This document shows positions 1 through 5,520 of a stretch of DNA of 9,661 bases, piece by piece (the first letter of the stretch is position 1; every line of letters starts with the position of its first letter). The notes beneath the pieces are model-generated. The model was not told the origin of the DNA. It saw only the letters and a list, made by a program, of their open reading frames with translations, and searched no databases. The DNA comes from an uncultured Paenibacillaceae bacterium. Lineage in GTDB: Bacteria; Bacillota; Bacilli; Paenibacillales; CALAME01. The stretch lies in NCBI GenBank assembly GCA_937983035.1, contig CALKAN010000409.1:1-9661 (forward strand). Reading direction: 5' to 3'. The translations under genes were made by a program, and so were the position numbers.

Positions 1-221
1 GGGGAATAGAAATACAATTCAACCGGCTCAGCCGGCTCCTCTTCCTCTGCGGCCGGTTCCCCCGCAGCTTCAACGTTTTGTTGACTGTCAGTCTCTGTTT
101 CATTCATTGAATTTACAGGCACAGAGCTCTCTCCCCCAGCTTGCTCGCCGACGCTGCTGCAAGCGCTGAAGAGGATGATCATGATTCCCAGCATAAAAAG
201 CATGAACCCCTTACCTTTCAT
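1..221 (-). CDS. Secreted lipoprotein, N-terminal part (possible ABC-transporter solute-binding protein)
   Basis: This partial gene on the minus strand runs off the left edge, so only about 73 N-terminal residues are visible. They begin MKGKGFMLFMLGIMIILFSA and then a cysteine: a short basic start, a hydrophobic stretch and a lipobox-like LFSAC, which is the layout of a lipoprotein signal peptide. After Cys21 comes a Ser/Asn/Gln-rich and then very acidic, Pro/Glu-rich linker, and the fragment ends in VELYFYSP. A short beta-strand like that directly after a linker is how many family 1 sugar-type solute-binding proteins begin, but this is inference from very little sequence. The start is uncertain. 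ATG at 221 has GAGGTG only three bases upstream, while an in-frame GTG at 227 has AAGGGGG (236-242) at better spacing. A cre-like palindrome lies about 80 bases upstream. Confidence 0.6.
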   Translation of the reverse strand, partial: MKGKGFMLFMLGIMIILFSACSSVGEQAGGESSVPVNSMNETETDSQQNVEAAGEPAAEEEEPAEPVELYFYS

Positions 222-297
222 GAACACCTCATCATTCCCCCTTTTTCCATAAATAATGTGCAACATGATGTGATAAAACCATGCAAGCGAATTAAAA

Positions 298-312
298 TTG
301 AAGCGCTTTCAA
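298..312 (-). promoter_or_regulatory. Possible cre-like palindrome upstream of the lipoprotein gene
   Basis: On the minus strand this reads TTGAAAGCGCTTCAA, an almost perfect palindrome around a GCGC centre. It resembles the CcpA catabolite-responsive element (TGNAANCGNTNNCA) but is one base short of the usual half-site spacing, so it matches the core and misses the last CA position. It lies about 80 bases upstream of the lipoprotein start. No convincing -35/-10 pair was found beside it; a TATATT sequence (on the minus strand, near 326-331) is the best -10 candidate. Catabolite control would suit a sugar-binding lipoprotein, but this is inference. Confidence 0.25.
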
Positions 313-390
313 CCATGGCTGCATTCAATATAATTCATTTACGGAAAAAATACTTGGCTCATATGATGATTTTATATGTTGATTTGATTA

Positions 391-456
391 AAAAAAGCAA
401 AAAAACGCTGGACGATAAACTTCGGTGCAAACCTCGGATTAATCGTTAGCGTTTTT
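391..456 (-). terminator. Intrinsic terminator of metK
   Basis: The inverted repeat AAAAACGCT (401-409) / AGCGTTTTT (448-456) is perfect over nine bases. It is continued inward by ACGAT (412-416) / ATCGT (442-446) across a small internal loop. On the minus strand the hairpin is followed by TTTTTTTGCTTTTTT, a strong U-tract. It begins about 20 bases after the metK stop codon and separates metK from the lipoprotein gene. On the plus strand it also ends in five T's, but no plus-strand gene leads into it. Confidence 0.9.
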
Positions 457-474
457 CAACATATTAATATGGAA

Positions 475-1686
475 TTAAACAGTAATTTTCGCATCTTCTT
501 TCAGAGCGGCTGCTTTATCGACTTGTTCCCACGGCAGGTTCAAATCTTCTCTGCCGAAATGTCCGTAGGCAGCAGTTTGCTGGTAAATCGGTCTGCGCAA
601 GTCAAGCATCTTAATGATGCCGGCAGGCCTTAAGTCAAAATGCTTCCGCACCAACTCAGCCAGTTTATCTTCTGAGATCACAGCCGTTCCGAACGTATCA
701 ATATTAATGGACACAGGCTGCGCAACGCCGATCGCATACGCTATTTGCACTTCGCATTTGCGCGCCAAACCTGCAGCAACGATATTTTTCGCTGCATAGC
801 GTGCAGCGTAAGCACCGGAGCGGTCAACTTTCGTCGGATCTTTTCCGGAAAAAGCACCGCCGCCATGGCGAGCATATCCGCCGTAAGTATCGACGATAAT
901 TTTGCGCCCGGTTAAGCCGGCATCCCCTTGCGGCCCCCCAACGACGAAGCTGCCGGTCGGATTGATGAAATATTTCGTTTCATCGTCCAACAAATGTGCT
1001 GGAACGACGGGTTTAATGACATGTTCCATCACGTCATGCTTAATTTGCTCATGCTCAATATTCGGGTGATGCTGTGTCGAAACGACGATTGTCTCCACGC
1101 GCAGCGGATTTCCCGATTCATCATATTCCACCGTCACTTGCGTTTTTCCGTCAGGACGAAAATAGGCGATTTCGCCAGATTTGCGCACTTCAGTCAGTCG
1201 GCGCGCCAACTTATGCGCCAGCGAAATCGGGAGCGGCATAAGTTCCGGAGTCTCGTCCACGGCAAAACCAAACACAAGGCCCTGGTCCCCTGCTCCAATC
1301 GCTTCAATTTCACTGTCTGTCATCTGTCCTTCGCGCGCTTCCAGAGAACGGCTCACTGCATGGCCGATTTCCGGCGATTGCTCGTCAATTGACGTCAGCA
1401 CAGCACACGTCTTGTGATCAAACCCATAATCAGCATTCGTGTACCCAATTTCTTTAATCGTATTTCGAACAATGGAAGGGATGTCCACATAAGGAGAACT
1501 GCTCGTAATCTCCCCTGCGACTAAAGCCATGCCTGTCGTGACCGCCACTTCACAGGCGACTCTTGCATTCGGGTCATTTTGGAGAAAAGCATCCAGCACA
1601 GCATCGGAGATCTGATCACAGATTTTGTCTGGATGTCCTTCAGTAACCGATTCAGAGGTGAATAACGTTCTTCCTTTTTTCAACAT
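475..1686 (-). CDS. metK: S-adenosylmethionine synthetase (methionine adenosyltransferase)
   Basis: This is a complete 403-residue cytosolic enzyme that makes S-adenosylmethionine from methionine and ATP, releasing phosphate and pyrophosphate. It supplies nearly all cellular methylation and feeds polyamine synthesis. Family motifs are intact: the N-terminal SVTEGHPDK (residues 13-21, substrate and ATP contact), the first signature GAGDQG (131-136) and the glycine-rich second signature GGGAFSGKD (275-283). The length fits the bacterial family, about 400 residues. The start chosen is ATG at 1686, eleven bases after a consensus AAGGAGGT at 1698-1705. An in-frame TTG at 1722 would add 12 residues but would place that ribosome binding site inside the coding sequence. 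The gene is monocistronic, with its own sigma-A promoter, a structured leader and a strong terminator. Identification is secure. Confidence 0.98.
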   Translation of the reverse strand: MLKKGRTLFTSESVTEGHPDKICDQISDAVLDAFLQNDPNARVACEVAVTTGMALVAGEITSSSPYVDIPSIVRNTIKEIGYTNADYGFDHKTCAVLTSIDEQSPEIGHAVSRSLEAREGQMTDSEIEAIGAGDQGLVFGFAVDETPELMPLPISLAHKLARRLTEVRKSGEIAYFRPDGKTQVTVEYDESGNPLRVETIVVSTQHHPNIEHEQIKHDVMEHVIKPVVPAHLLDDETKYFINPTGSFVVGGPQGDAGLTGRKIIVDTYGGYARHGGGAFSGKDPTKVDRSGAYAARYAAKNIVAAGLARKCEVQIAYAIGVAQPVSINIDTFGTAVISEDKLAELVRKHFDLRPAGIIKMLDLRRPIYQQTAAYGHFGREDLNLPWEQVDKAAALKEDAKITV

Positions 1687-1741
1687 TCTGCCGCTGACCT
1701 CCTTGTCAATAGCATGCTTCAAATATCATAAAATATGAATG

Positions 1742-1825
1742 ATGATGTCCTTTGCTTTCACGGTCATTTTTAACAAAAAATGAACCTTTTCCATCACGGA
1801 AAAGGCTTCTCCACAAAGACCTCAT
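1742..1825 (-). promoter_or_regulatory. Structured 5' leader of metK (candidate cis-regulatory RNA)
   Basis: From the predicted transcription start (about 1825), the first 84 bases of the metK leader fold as a closed three-way arrangement. A closing helix pairs 1824-1815 with 1751-1742: four pairs, one mismatch, then six pairs including one G-U. It encloses hairpin H1, CCTTTTCC/GGAAAAGG (1805-1798 with 1792-1785, loop GTGAT), and hairpin H2, TCATTTTT/AAAAATGA (1783-1776 with 1771-1764, loop TGTT). H1 followed by TTCATTTTTT also looks like a weak intrinsic terminator, and forming H2 would sequester that U-run. The S-box (SAM-I) signature expected at metK in many Bacillales was not found. Control of metK by this RNA is inference from pairing alone. 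Confidence 0.4.
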
Positions 1826-1831
1826 TTTCAA

Positions 1832-1860
1832 ATATTACTGGATTTATTTATGCGTGTCAA
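1832..1860 (-). promoter_or_regulatory. Sigma-A promoter of metK
   Basis: On the minus strand TTGACA (1855-1860) is followed, after exactly 17 bases, by TAATAT (1832-1837). This is a near-consensus housekeeping promoter. It predicts a transcription start near 1825 and a leader of about 140 bases before the metK ATG. Confidence 0.85.
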
Positions 1861-2076
1861 TCATTATTGCGCCTGTTTTTCTCTCGCTCCAAAGCTGCCT
1901 TTTTTGTTCTGAAATTTGTCCGTTGCATGCAAAAAATTGTATATTGAAAAGCTCTTTATTCCGCTTGTTTCCCTGCTCCCCAGCCATGGACTGCAGCAGT
2001 CCAAATTCCCATCTTTGTCGAGGTCATGTTTCATTTTTTGTTGTTTTCTTCAAGTGCGTGATCCAAGGTAAAAATA
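1861..2076. other. Intergenic stretch between the SASP gene and the metK promoter, no gene seen
   Basis: No supported coding region lies here. The plus-strand reading frame across 1752-2090 lacks a ribosome binding site and a recognisable protein, and it overlaps the metK leader. Two palindromes are present: TTGCATGCAA at 1923-1932, about 60 bases upstream of the metK -35, and a seven-pair hairpin TGGACTG/CAGTCCA at 1987-2003. Neither is followed by a T-run, so no clear terminator for the SASP gene was found. Confidence 0.5.
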
Positions 2077-2355
2077 TTAAGTTAAGCTGAATAATTCCTG
2101 TTCTGCCTGTCGAACGAGTCTCGCAGTGATCGCGCCGCCTACAGCGCCGGCATCTCGGGACGAAACATTGCCCCAGTAACCTTCAGATGAATATTGCATC
2201 GGGGCACCCAGCTCATCTGCAAATTCACTGCTGAAATCCCTGACCGGAAACTCAATTGCCAAGCCTAATTCTGCTGCAATTTCATATTTCAACATATCGA
2301 GCGCAGCTTTGCTTTCGGGCACCAATTTGGGCCTCCTGGATTGTTTTGCGGCCAC
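2077..2355 (-). CDS. Small acid-soluble spore protein, alpha/beta type (enlarged variant)
   Basis: This 92-residue protein belongs to the SASP family, which saturates spore DNA in the forespore, protects it from UV and heat damage, and is degraded for amino acids at germination. The two conserved blocks are present: LKYEIAAELG (residues 22-31), containing the germination-protease (GPR) cut site YE|IA, and the C-terminal block GYWGNVSSRDAGAVGG followed by ITARLVRQAEQEL (59-88). Typical alpha/beta SASPs are about 60-75 residues and have only a short link between these blocks. Here the link is nearly 30 residues and contains SEFADELG (43-50), which resembles a second GPR site. The start is GTG at 2355, nine bases after GGAGG within GGGAGGTGAG. 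A sigma-G-like -10 element lies upstream. Confidence 0.9.
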   Translation of the reverse strand: MAAKQSRRPKLVPESKAALDMLKYEIAAELGLAIEFPVRDFSSEFADELGAPMQYSSEGYWGNVSSRDAGAVGGAITARLVRQAEQELFSLT

Positions 2356-2386
2356 AACAGCTCACCTCCCTTGAAGGATGTAAGCA

Positions 2387-2393
2387 TAGTATG
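2387..2393 (-). promoter_or_regulatory. Sigma-G-like -10 element of the SASP gene
   Basis: The minus strand reads CATACTA, matching the forespore sigma-G -10 consensus CATnnTA, about 32 bases upstream of the SASP GTG start. This is the expected position and regulator class for a SASP gene. No good -35 match (GnATA) was found 17-18 bases further upstream, so the assignment rests on the -10 element and on gene identity. Confidence 0.45.
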
Positions 2394-2444
2394 ACCAAGC
2401 ACTTGTCAGGCACTCGTATAAAATGATGGCAAAGGAAGAATACT

Positions 2445-2948
2445 TTAATCATCCATGTCGACGATCAAATAATCGCCCCGCACCATTACATATACAGTTC
2501 CGGTTGTGCTTTCGTGCGGTTTAATGCCCCTTCCTTCCGTTGGGAAAATGAGCAGATGGTTGGTCTGAATTTCTTGTCCAGCCATAATATCCGCCCCTTG
2601 CGTCACATCTGGGATCCCGTTTTTGCCGTCGCTGACAGCAATGGTGCGGCCGTTGCGAACGATCACTTCCGTTCCGGTTCCGGCATACAATACTTGTCCA
2701 GCCCGGATTTGCACCACTTCCAACTCAGCTCCAGCTCCCGCTCCTGTATGTCCTTTGATTTCCTGACGAACCAGCTTCTGAACAACTTCGTCCACGTAAC
2801 TTTTCGTCACCAGCGGATCATTCACAGACCCCGGTTGGTTCGGGTCCAACAGTCCATCAGCGCTGGACGTAACCATCGAACCGATAATTAAACCGATGCC
2901 AACAAAAATCGCTGCAAACCCGCTCTTCTTTGCCAAGTTTCTCATCAT
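2445..2948 (-). CDS. Small membrane-anchored or exported protein of unknown function
   Basis: This protein is 167 residues long. An N-terminal basic stretch (RNLAKK) precedes one hydrophobic segment (residues about 10-27), which could be a signal peptide or an uncleaved anchor, so most of the protein should lie outside the membrane. Then follow a short helix (TKSYVDEVVQKLVRQEI, 48-64), a Gly/Ala linker (67-74), and a compact beta-rich domain (75-167). That domain has turn-rich repeats such as RAGQVLYAGTGTEVIVRNG and ends in an acidic tail, DMDD. No catalytic motif is recognisable, and I cannot name a family. The start is one of two adjacent ATGs (2948 or 2945), six or nine bases after GGAGG at 2955-2959. 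An ATG at 2981 would put that ribosome binding site inside the gene. It ends 90 bases before the SASP gene; co-expression is possible but unproven. Confidence 0.75.
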   Translation of the reverse strand: MMRNLAKKSGFAAIFVGIGLIIGSMVTSSADGLLDPNQPGSVNDPLVTKSYVDEVVQKLVRQEIKGHTGAGAGAELEVVQIRAGQVLYAGTGTEVIVRNGRTIAVSDGKNGIPDVTQGADIMAGQEIQTNHLLIFPTEGRGIKPHESTTGTVYVMVRGDYLIVDMDD

Positions 2949-2976
2949 TTCTCTCCTCCATATCCTCTCTGTGTTT

Positions 2977-3006
2977 ATCATAATCTATAATTTTATACTA
3001 AAACAA
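2977..3006 (-). promoter_or_regulatory. Probable sigma-A promoter of the exported-protein gene
   Basis: TTGTTT (3001-3006) and TATGAT (2977-2982) on the minus strand are separated by 18 bases. They put the transcription start near 2970, just upstream of the ribosome binding site at 2955-2959. The match is good but not perfect, and the surroundings are AT-rich, where such matches occur by chance. Confidence 0.5.
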
Positions 3007-3142
3007 GGAAATATAGTTGCTTCTTGGAACATTTTTCGACACTTTTTCTTATTTGTCTCCTATTCTGGATTGACGCCCTTTTTTCCTGCCGCACCTTGCC
3101 GACAATTTTAAATTACATCGGCTGCTAGCAGTGATCAGAATG

Positions 3143-3478
3143 TTATTTGTTTTTCTGCAAGATCATTTTGGCATCATCCAATGTTCGAATTTGAAACAAT
3201 CGGTACACCATTTCACTTAAAATCTCTTCGTCATGCGTGCGCATAATTTCTTGCTGCAAATGAACGGATGCTTCCCCAAAATGAGCGTGCAAATATTTGC
3301 AAATAAACAACTGGTATTTGAGCAGATTCGCAAATTCGTTGTTCTGCTTGGCTTGCCATGCTTCTTGTTTCTCTGCGAAGCGAAGATAGTCCCGCAAAGA
3401 TTCCGGATGGTCCGGATCGCACACTCCTTTAAAATACCAAAATTCAACATGACGATCCCCTTGCATAATCTTTCCCAT
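3143..3478 (-). CDS. Hypothetical protein, 111 residues, helical
   Basis: The protein has no signal peptide or membrane segment and looks cytosolic. It opens with a short beta-like stretch, HVEFWYFKG (10-18), followed by a mostly helical body rich in Glu, Lys, Gln and aromatic residues: SLRDYLRFAEKQEAW (27-41), LLKYQLFICKYLHAHFGE (52-69) and EEILSEMVYRLFQIRTL (84-100). It is not recognised as a known family; candidates such as a small helical adaptor or regulatory protein would be guesses. The start is ATG at 3478, eight bases after a consensus AGGAGG. An upstream in-frame ATG at 3520 would place that site inside the coding sequence and overlap a terminator. The gene has a good sigma-A promoter and a leader containing an intrinsic terminator, so its expression may be attenuated. 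Confidence 0.7.
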   Translation of the reverse strand: MGKIMQGDRHVEFWYFKGVCDPDHPESLRDYLRFAEKQEAWQAKQNNEFANLLKYQLFICKYLHAHFGEASVHLQQEIMRTHDEEILSEMVYRLFQIRTLDDAKMILQKNK

Positions 3479-3508
3479 CGCAGATTCCTCCTTCTTGCAA
3501 AACGGCAT

Positions 3509-3548
3509 AAAAAAACACACTTCAGCCCCAAGTTTAAGCGGAAGTGTG
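3509..3548 (-). terminator. Intrinsic terminator within the leader of the 111-residue gene
   Basis: CACACTTC (3516-3523) and GAAGTGTG (3541-3548) form a perfect eight-pair stem. On the minus strand it is followed directly by seven T's (3515-3509). It lies about 30 bases upstream of the start codon and about 40 bases downstream of the predicted transcription start. No upstream minus-strand gene is seen for it to terminate, so it is best read as an attenuator. Upstream, GAAGCACACTTC could pair as GAAG/CTTC and compete with the left arm of the stem. Confidence 0.7.
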
Positions 3549-3590
3549 CTTCACTGCCAATTTGATTTTATCACTGTTATATTAAACCGT

Positions 3591-3619
3591 ATTTTATGAA
3601 AATATTCCGAAAATTTCAA
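3591..3619 (-). promoter_or_regulatory. Sigma-A promoter of the 111-residue gene
   Basis: On the minus strand TTGAAA (3614-3619) and TAAAAT (3591-3596) are separated by exactly 17 bases, a near-consensus housekeeping promoter. The predicted start near 3584 gives a leader of about 105 bases that runs through the terminator hairpin before reaching the ribosome binding site. Confidence 0.75.
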
Positions 3620-3706
3620 GTGTTAAAACAAACTTCGTTATTCGTTCACATATTTTTCACATTTTTAAAATCTGTTTCTTCCGTTACTCTGCAAGAACGA
3701 TATGAA

Positions 3707-3729
3707 GCACGCGTGCCTATTGCTATAAT
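3707..3729 (+). promoter_or_regulatory. Extended -10 promoter with palindromic operator candidate, upstream of the DNA glycosylase gene
   Basis: TGCTATAAT (3721-3729) is a perfect extended -10 element on the plus strand. No good -35 lies at the expected position, as is common for extended -10 promoters. The spacer holds the perfect ten-base palindrome GCACGCGTGC (3707-3716), where a bound repressor would block RNA polymerase. The predicted start near 3736 leaves a leader of almost 200 bases to the glycosylase ATG. That leader holds two mutually exclusive hairpins (ATCTGCC/GGCAGAT, and TCATGTTC/GAGCATGA) but no supported coding sequence. Confidence 0.5.
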
Positions 3730-3932
3730 AGAATCATCTGTTTTGCCATAAAACGCTGAATCATGTTCGGATCTGCCGGAGCATGACGTTTCTTCGCCTA
3801 TTCATGCAGCATGGGCAGATTAAAAAGACACATTGATCCAGCCTGCCTATCGTCAACCTCGTGCATCAGTTTATGCAGTTTTTCATATGGATCGTTCGAT
3901 ATAATCATCCCCGGAAAAGGAGGCGCGGCATA

Positions 3933-4454
3933 ATGAAACAAATACCCGATCACTTAGCAGAAGGATTAGACTTGTTGTTTATCGGATTTAATCCAAGCTT
4001 GCGTTCTGCCGAGACCGGTCATCATTACGCCAACCCTAACAATCGATTCTGGAAAATCATTTACGAAGCAGGCATTACAGACCGCCAATATCGTCCGGAA
4101 GAAGACGCAAAACTGCTGAAACACGGGATCGGCTTTACGAATATTGTGGCGAGGCCGACAAAAACAGCCGCAGAAATAAAGAAAGAAGAATATCGTCACG
4201 GAGCAAAACGATTAAAAACGATCATCACCCGATATAAACCGAAAGCGGCCTGTTTCGTCGGCAAAGGCGTCTATGAACAATATATCGGAAAAAAAGGCGG
4301 GATTCCTTGGGGCAAGCAAGAGACATCCGTCGTGCCCGGAGTCATCGATTTCGTCGCTCCTTCTTCAAGCGGCTTGGTTCGCATGCCTTTATCCGAAATT
4401 GTATCGATTTACGCTGAGCTGAAACAGCTGATCCGAAGCGTTCGGCAACGATGA
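3933..4454 (+). CDS. mug: Mismatch-specific (G:T/U) DNA glycosylase, Mug family
   Basis: This 173-residue protein belongs to family 2 of the uracil-DNA glycosylase superfamily. These enzymes cut the glycosidic bond of uracil, ethenocytosine and sometimes thymine opposite guanine, starting base excision repair. Visible motifs are GFNPS (residues 18-22), whose Asn20 corresponds to the catalytic asparagine of the Mug GINPG motif; NPNNRFWK (34-41), a strongly conserved family block; and PSSSGLVR (143-150), which replaces the NPSGLS DNA-binding loop of E. coli Mug. The length is close to the family norm. The start is ATG at 3933, preceded by AAAAGGAGG. An in-frame ATG at 3861 lacks such a site and would add residues unlike the family. 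The phosphatase gene follows 81 bases downstream on the same strand, so the two may be co-transcribed. Confidence 0.9.
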   Translation: MKQIPDHLAEGLDLLFIGFNPSLRSAETGHHYANPNNRFWKIIYEAGITDRQYRPEEDAKLLKHGIGFTNIVARPTKTAAEIKKEEYRHGAKRLKTIITRYKPKAACFVGKGVYEQYIGKKGGIPWGKQETSVVPGVIDFVAPSSSGLVRMPLSEIVSIYAELKQLIRSVRQR

Positions 4455-4501
4455 GCCGACACTTCATCTTATCGAAGACGAAAGTCGTCCATTTCATCGT
4501 T
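4447..4501 (+). other. Inverted repeat between the glycosylase and phosphatase genes
   Basis: AACGATGA (4447-4454, including the glycosylase stop codon) pairs perfectly with TCATCGTT (4494-4501) around a small GAC-GAAA-GTC hairpin. It is followed by AAAATTTTAAATT, not a T-run, so it is at best a weak terminator or an RNA-processing or stability element between two co-directional genes. Confidence 0.3.
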
Positions 4502-4535
4502 AAAATTTTAAATTCCCTATGAGGAGGCATCATTT

Positions 4536-5384
4536 ATGCACGTAGATTATTACAACAGAAAGAGCCCTGCCAAGCCTTGCAGCGAAGACGCTTTCGCCAT
4601 TCATCACGAACGCCGCACCTATGCTGTGTTTGACGGAGTGACGCCGCTGCAATCGCTGCCTAACTTCAGCGCAGCGCATAAAGATTCAGACCCGAACGAT
4701 GAACAAGCTGAAAACGGGGCAGTCATCGCTTCCCGCACTTTCAAGCAGCACTTTGAACGCCCCGATCTCGGGTCAAACTTAATCGAGGAATTCGTTCAAG
4801 CGAACAATGAGCTGAGGAAACGAATGATCGAGGCAGGAATCGATCTCAGGCAAAAACATTTGCTGTGGTCGACCTGTGCTGCGGCCGTGAACATCGGCGC
4901 GCAAGAGATTCGCTTTGCTCAGCTGGGAGATTGCATGATCGTTGCACAGTTTCGAGACGGCCGCATCAAAGCATTGACGAAAAACCAAGTGAAAGGAATC
5001 AGCGAACGAGCATATGAAAAAAGAGAAGCCGATCGAGCGAACGGCATTTATGTGCCGGAAGAACATTTCTTCGAGGAAAATGTCAATAAACAAGCTTATC
5101 ATCGCTGGCTGGCCAACACGCCATACGGGTATGGAGTGGCAAACGGCATGCCTGAGATGAAAGACTACATCCAGACAGGAACTGTTCCGCGCTCAGAAGT
5201 AAAGGGGCTTTTGCTTATGTCAGACGGTTTGTACGATCTGGATGAAGACTTGGAGCAAGTCTATCAATCGGTCGCCGCGAAAGGGCTGCAGTCATATATT
5301 GATGATTTGGAAAAATACGAAATTGAACACAGCCTTTATTCTGATGATAAAACGGGCATTTGGATCCAACTGCCGCCCTGTTAA
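4536..5384 (+). CDS. PP2C-type (PPM family) serine/threonine protein phosphatase
   Basis: This 282-residue cytosolic protein has the metal-binding landmarks of PP2C phosphatases. They are SED near the N-terminus (Asp18); VFDG (Asp33, Gly34), which holds the binuclear Mn/Mg centre; QLGDC in the middle; LLLMSDGLYD (Asp230), the most diagnostic motif; and SDDKTGIWI (Asp270, Asp271) at the end. All expected acidic ligands are therefore present. It lacks the regulatory domains of SpoIIE- or RsbU-type relatives. A charged insert of about 40 residues sits between the LGDC motif and the region before LLLMSDG, which may form a flap. No partner kinase is in the window and the target is unknown. The ribosome binding site GAGGAGG precedes the ATG at normal distance. 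A structured stretch and a bidirectional terminator follow. Confidence 0.85.
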   Translation: MHVDYYNRKSPAKPCSEDAFAIHHERRTYAVFDGVTPLQSLPNFSAAHKDSDPNDEQAENGAVIASRTFKQHFERPDLGSNLIEEFVQANNELRKRMIEAGIDLRQKHLLWSTCAAAVNIGAQEIRFAQLGDCMIVAQFRDGRIKALTKNQVKGISERAYEKREADRANGIYVPEEHFFEENVNKQAYHRWLANTPYGYGVANGMPEMKDYIQTGTVPRSEVKGLLLMSDGLYDLDEDLEQVYQSVAAKGLQSYIDDLEKYEIEHSLYSDDKTGIWIQLPPC

Positions 5385-5449
5385 ACATGCGGACAAATTC
5401 GCTTTCTGCCAAAACACTTATAATAATTTGCGCATGTTATTAAAGCGAA
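5384..5449 (+). other. Interleaved inverted repeats (pseudoknot topology) after the phosphatase gene
   Basis: Two perfect eight-base inverted repeats overlap in A-B-A'-B' order. AACATGCG (5384-5391) pairs with CGCATGTT (5431-5438), and TTCGCTTT (5398-5405) pairs with AAAGCGAA (5442-5449). The first begins on the last base of the phosphatase stop codon. The arrangement allows a pseudoknot or two alternative hairpins. A TATAAT sequence (5419-5424) sits in the large loop and could be a -10 element for a short RNA ending at the terminator downstream, but it lacks a convincing -35. Confidence 0.35.
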
Positions 5450-5520
5450 CGTGCGCACGGCTGCACAGTAAAGCCCAAAAAAAGGGTTATTTCCATACTG
5501 GGACAAACGGCTGCCGGTCT

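Noticed and set aside
928..1392. Long open frame antisense to metK
   Set aside because: It lies wholly within metK, whose conserved motifs prove the minus-strand frame, and it has no independent start signals.
1987..2003. Hairpin TGGACTG/CAGTCCA as a terminator for the SASP gene
   Set aside because: The stem is good, but neither strand has a T-run after it, so it does not meet the intrinsic-terminator pattern.
1687..2076. S-box (SAM-I) riboswitch expected upstream of metK
   Set aside because: I scanned the minus strand for the conserved core (AGAG...GGAGGGA and the downstream GCAACC) and did not find it. A covariance-model search would be decisive.
1752..2090. Plus-strand reading frame of 112 codons between metK and the SASP gene
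   Set aside because: It has no ribosome binding site and no recognisable protein pattern, and it covers the metK promoter and leader on the opposite strand. Its many Cys, Phe and Leu codons reflect T-rich non-coding DNA.
3035..3041. TGTCGAA, a seven-base Spo0A-box core, upstream of the exported-protein gene
   Set aside because: A seven-base match is expected about once by chance in a window of this size, and the flanking bases do not extend the consensus.
3760..3843. Very short upstream reading frames in the mug leader (7 and 10 codons)
   Set aside because: Neither has a ribosome binding site, and neither contains a run of codons suggesting a leader-peptide attenuator.
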